NCBI GenBank assembly: GCA_009785015.1
Contig: WQXD01000176.1
Location: 1-7,863, forward strand
Direction of reading: 5' to 3'
Length of the DNA stretch: 7,863 nucleotides
From: Oscillospiraceae bacterium
GTDB lineage: Bacteria; Bacillota_A; Clostridia; Oscillospirales; WRJC01
Positions 5,891 to 7,863 of this stretch are shown piece after piece. Below the pieces are notes generated by a model, which was not told the DNA's origin, did no database searches, and saw only the letters and a list, made by a program, of their open reading frames with translations. Numbering within the stretch: position 1 is the stretch's first letter; every line of letters starts with the position of its first letter. A program made the translations under genes and the position numbers.

Positions 5891-6970
5891 ATGGGCAAAA
5901 TGATTGTCGTATCTTACGGCAGGGATATTTTAAAAAATACTTGCGAAACTTTGGCAAAATCGGATATCGGCTCGTATTTAAAAACGGATCACGCGGTATC
6001 GATAAAGCCCAATCTCGTCGTGGCGCGTCCCGCGGGCGGCGGCGCCACCACGCACCCTGAGGCAGTTGAGGGAATTATAGTTTTTTTGAAAGATTTCGGG
6101 GTAAAAAAGATAAAGATCATCGAGGGTTCATGGGTCGGCGACAGCACGAAACGCGCGTATAAAAACTGCGGATATGAAGAGCTTTCAAAAAAATACAACA
6201 TTCCGTTAATAGACCTCAAACATGACAAATTCGTCACGCTCAAAAGCGGAGGATTCAAAATCGAAGTTTGTGAAGAAGCGGTCAATACGGATTTTTTAAT
6301 CAATGTGCCGGTGTTGAAAGCGCATTGCCAGACCCGTTTTACCTGCTGTATGAAAAATTTGAAAGGCTGCATATCCGACGACGAAAAAAGACGCTTTCAC
6401 ACAATGGGTTTGCACAAACCCATCGCGGCCTTAAATGCGCTCGTCAAAACCGGATACTGCGTAGTGGACGGCATCTGCGGCGACTTATCGTTTGAGGAAG
6501 GCGGAACGCCCGTTGAGGCGAACCGCATCATAGCCGGGCAAAACCCGCTCACCGTCGATTCATATTGCGCGGAGCTCATCGGGTATAAGGCGGACGAAAT
6601 AGGTTACTTGACTTACGGGAAAGAAATGGGGATCGGGCAATATTATTCTTCCAAAACGGAGATCGTCGAATTGAACGCGCAGGACAAGCCGGTTTGCGAA
6701 CCCGGAAGTTTCCGGAGAAGCTGCGATTATGACAATATCGTGACGGAAGACGCGGCGTGTTCGGCGTGTTATTCGTCTCTGATGTTCGCTCTTTATCGGC
6801 TGGGCGGAAAGGCACGCGCACAGTCTAAGATTCATATCGGGCAGGGTTTCAAAGGCAAAAGCGGGGACGGTATCGGGATTGGCAGCTGTACGCGGGGATT
6901 TGTGAAGTGCGTGACCGGATGCCCGCCGAAGGCGACCGATATTATGGAGATGCTTGGGAGCCGGGAGTAA
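5891..6970 (+). CDS. DUF362 domain protein with cysteine-rich C-terminus
   Basis: This 359-residue protein belongs to the DUF362 family (PF04015), whose biochemical role is not established; many members carry ferredoxin-type iron-sulfur domains. Visible family marks are Lys-Pro-Asn-Leu-Val (39-43), Gly-Gly-Ala-Thr-Thr-His-Pro-Glu (50-57), Ile-Asn-Val-Pro-Val-Leu-Lys-Ala-His (137-145) and Met-Lys-Asn-Leu-Lys-Gly (154-159). Instead of a standard CxxCxxCxxxCP ferredoxin motif, the C-terminus has Cys290 and Cys293 (CSAC), Cys333, Cys340 and Cys344 in Gly-Cys-Pro-Pro, an arrangement that recalls the cluster ligands of hydrogenase small subunits and NuoB. Cluster binding is an inference. No signal peptide is present, so it is cytoplasmic. 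The ATG at 5891 has GGGGGA eight bases upstream; an ATG at 5875 is in another frame. dtd follows after six bases. Confidence 0.92.
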   Translation: MGKMIVVSYGRDILKNTCETLAKSDIGSYLKTDHAVSIKPNLVVARPAGGGATTHPEAVEGIIVFLKDFGVKKIKIIEGSWVGDSTKRAYKNCGYEELSKKYNIPLIDLKHDKFVTLKSGGFKIEVCEEAVNTDFLINVPVLKAHCQTRFTCCMKNLKGCISDDEKRRFHTMGLHKPIAALNALVKTGYCVVDGICGDLSFEEGGTPVEANRIIAGQNPLTVDSYCAELIGYKADEIGYLTYGKEMGIGQYYSSKTEIVELNAQDKPVCEPGSFRRSCDYDNIVTEDAACSACYSSLMFALYRLGGKARAQSKIHIGQGFKGKSGDGIGIGSCTRGFVKCVTGCPPKATDIMEMLGSRE

Positions 6971-6976
6971 AATTTT

Positions 6977-7414
6977 ATGAAAATTGTGCTGCAAAGAGTC
7001 AGCCGCGCATCCGTTGCGGTCGATGGCGAAATCACCGGCAGCATCGGCAGGGGATATGTCGTCCTGCTCGGCGTCGCCTGCGATGACGACAAATCCAAAG
7101 TTGAAAAAATGGTCGACAAGATACAGAAGCTGCGGATATTTTCCGATGAAAACCATAAAACCAATTTATCAGCCGGCGATATCAACGGCGGCATATTGGT
7201 TGTGTCCCAGTTCACACTGTACGCCGATTGCAAAAAAGGCAACCGGCCGAGCTTTGCAAACGCAGCGGCTCCCGCACTCGCAAGGGAGCTTTACGATCAC
7301 TTCATCGAATACGCGCAGGGTAAATTTGAAAAAGTCGGGCATGGGATTTTCGGCGCAAGCATGCAGGTGGAACTTGTGAACGACGGGCCGTTTACCGTGA
7401 TTTTAGAGGAATAA
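6977..7414 (+). CDS. dtd: D-aminoacyl-tRNA deacylase
   Basis: This cytoplasmic enzyme hydrolyses D-amino acids (and glycine mischarged on tRNA-Ala) from tRNAs, so that they are not used in translation. At 145 residues it is full length for the bacterial DTD family. It shows the family marks in order: the start Met-Lys-Ile-Val-Leu-Gln-Arg-Val, Ser-Gln-Phe-Thr-Leu (77-81), Gly-Asn-Arg-Pro-Ser-Phe (88-93) and Asn-Asp-Gly-Pro-Phe-Thr (135-140). Gly137-Pro138 is the cross-subunit Gly-cisPro that excludes L-amino acids from the site; the usual next residue, Val, is Phe here. The enzyme works as a homodimer. The ATG lies six bases after the DUF362 stop, with GGGAG at 6963-6967 inside the end of that gene. 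The next gene begins immediately after its stop codon, so all three are probably on one transcript. Confidence 0.98.
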   Translation: MKIVLQRVSRASVAVDGEITGSIGRGYVVLLGVACDDDKSKVEKMVDKIQKLRIFSDENHKTNLSAGDINGGILVVSQFTLYADCKKGNRPSFANAAAPALARELYDHFIEYAQGKFEKVGHGIFGASMQVELVNDGPFTVILEE

Positions 7415-7863
7415 ATGAAAAAAACAATATTATATATATTTTTGATTCTGGCTTTTATTTTAACCTCCTGCTCTGCGCCGCCTGACGATTTGCCTGTCCA
7501 AACAACAGCATCGTCCAAAGCCGCCGTCATCGATTCGGCGGAAACATCGGAACCGGAAAAAACTTCGCAAGCGGAAATTGAAATTGAAATTGATTTTGAA
7601 ACCGAAGCCGGCTTCATGGACGTTTTTGTCTTTGCCACAGGCAAATCGGACGCGATCTTGATAACCACCGAAAATCACGCGGTTTTAATCGATACGGGCG
7701 AAAATAAAAACGGCCCGGCGATTGCGGATTATCTGATAAATCGCGGCATAGACGAAATAGATTATCTGATAATTACGCATTTTCACAAAGATCACATAGG
7801 GGGCGCGGACACGATAATCAAAAACTTCGGCGTAAAAAAAGTGATAGTCCCCAATTACGGCAA
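7415..7863 (+). CDS. Metallo-beta-lactamase-fold lipoprotein, ComEC C-terminal type (3'-truncated)
   Basis: Only the first 149 residues are in the window; the frame is open at the end. The ATG follows the dtd TAA with no gap, and AGAGGA (7405-7410) inside dtd is its ribosome site. Residues 1-18 are a signal peptide ending in Leu-Thr-Ser-Cys, a good lipobox, so Cys19 is probably lipidated and the domain is outside the cell. A polar Ser/Glu/Thr-rich linker (20-65) holds an EIEIEI run. The hydrolase domain starts near 67: Val-Leu-Ile-Asp-Thr-Gly (90-95), then Thr-His-Phe-His-Lys-Asp-His (121-127), the HxHxDH metal motif, with His122, His124, Asp126 and His127 as ligands. The order of motifs fits the ComEC-type branch, whose stand-alone lipoproteins are common in clostridia and mostly uncharacterised; ComEC itself acts in DNA uptake. 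The usual VGQGD motif before the strand is replaced by Ala-Thr-Gly-Lys-Ser-Asp. Confidence 0.9.
   Translation, partial: MKKTILYIFLILAFILTSCSAPPDDLPVQTTASSKAAVIDSAETSEPEKTSQAEIEIEIDFETEAGFMDVFVFATGKSDAILITTENHAVLIDTGENKNGPAIADYLINRGIDEIDYLIITHFHKDHIGGADTIIKNFGVKKVIVPNYG
7574..7591 (+). repeat. Three tandem GAAATT hexamers
   Basis: Three exact copies of GAAATT run head to tail and encode Glu-Ile three times in the linker of the MBL-fold lipoprotein. A change in copy number would keep the frame and only lengthen or shorten the linker. Confidence 0.8.

Noticed and set aside
5875..6060. Small plus-strand open frame beginning at the ATG at 5875
   Set aside because: It is in a different frame from DUF362, is Arg-rich and low in plausible structure, and its supposed ribosome region is A/T only.
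6560..7156. Minus-strand open frame of 198 codons opposite DUF362 and dtd
   Set aside because: It is antisense to two genes with strong motifs and has no recognisable features of its own.

Overview
The window is compact bacterial DNA of moderate GC, and it looks most like a Clostridia-type Firmicute, probably an uncultured anaerobe from a gut or other polymer-degrading community. The reasons are strong AGGAGG-type ribosome binding sites, a textbook vegetative (sigma-A-like) promoter, lipoprotein signal peptides of the Gram-positive style, an ABC sugar-binding lipoprotein beside a cytoplasmic GH51 glycosidase, and short intergenic gaps. Genus and species cannot be told from the sequence. No rRNA, tRNA, CRISPR array, insertion sequence or phage gene was seen, and no stretch of 300 bases lacks a gene.

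Layout. (1) Positions 1-1235, plus strand: the end of an unrecognised ORF that is open at the window edge, then an unrecognised 285-residue protein, probably co-transcribed. (2) Positions 1236-2298, plus strand: an intergenic region with a near-consensus promoter (TTGACA, 17 bp, TATACT) driving a 306-residue membrane protein with a Tim44-like domain and a C-terminal zinc ribbon. (3) Positions 2338-5783, minus strand: a two-gene operon, GH51 alpha-L-arabinofuranosidase first, then an extracellular solute-binding lipoprotein. The ribosome binding site of the second gene overlaps the stop codon of the first. (4) Positions 5784-5890: a divergent control region with a good plus-strand promoter, a palindrome over its -10 element that could also serve the minus strand, and a short CG-centred inverted repeat. 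(5) Positions 5891-7863, plus strand: a tight run of a DUF362 protein, D-aminoacyl-tRNA deacylase (dtd), and a metallo-beta-lactamase-fold lipoprotein cut off by the window end.

How the genes may work together. The binding lipoprotein probably captures an arabinose-containing oligosaccharide outside the cell. After import by permeases not encoded here, the cytoplasmic GH51 enzyme would remove arabinofuranosyl units. The DUF362-dtd-MBL group has no obvious common pathway; dtd is housekeeping translation quality control. The Tim44/zinc-ribbon protein appears to be a separately promoted single gene.

Nothing here is clearly a new defence or mobile system. The points most worth checking are the hydrogenase/NuoB-like cysteine pattern at the C-terminus of the DUF362 protein, the symmetric divergent promoter, and the unrecognised 285-residue protein.
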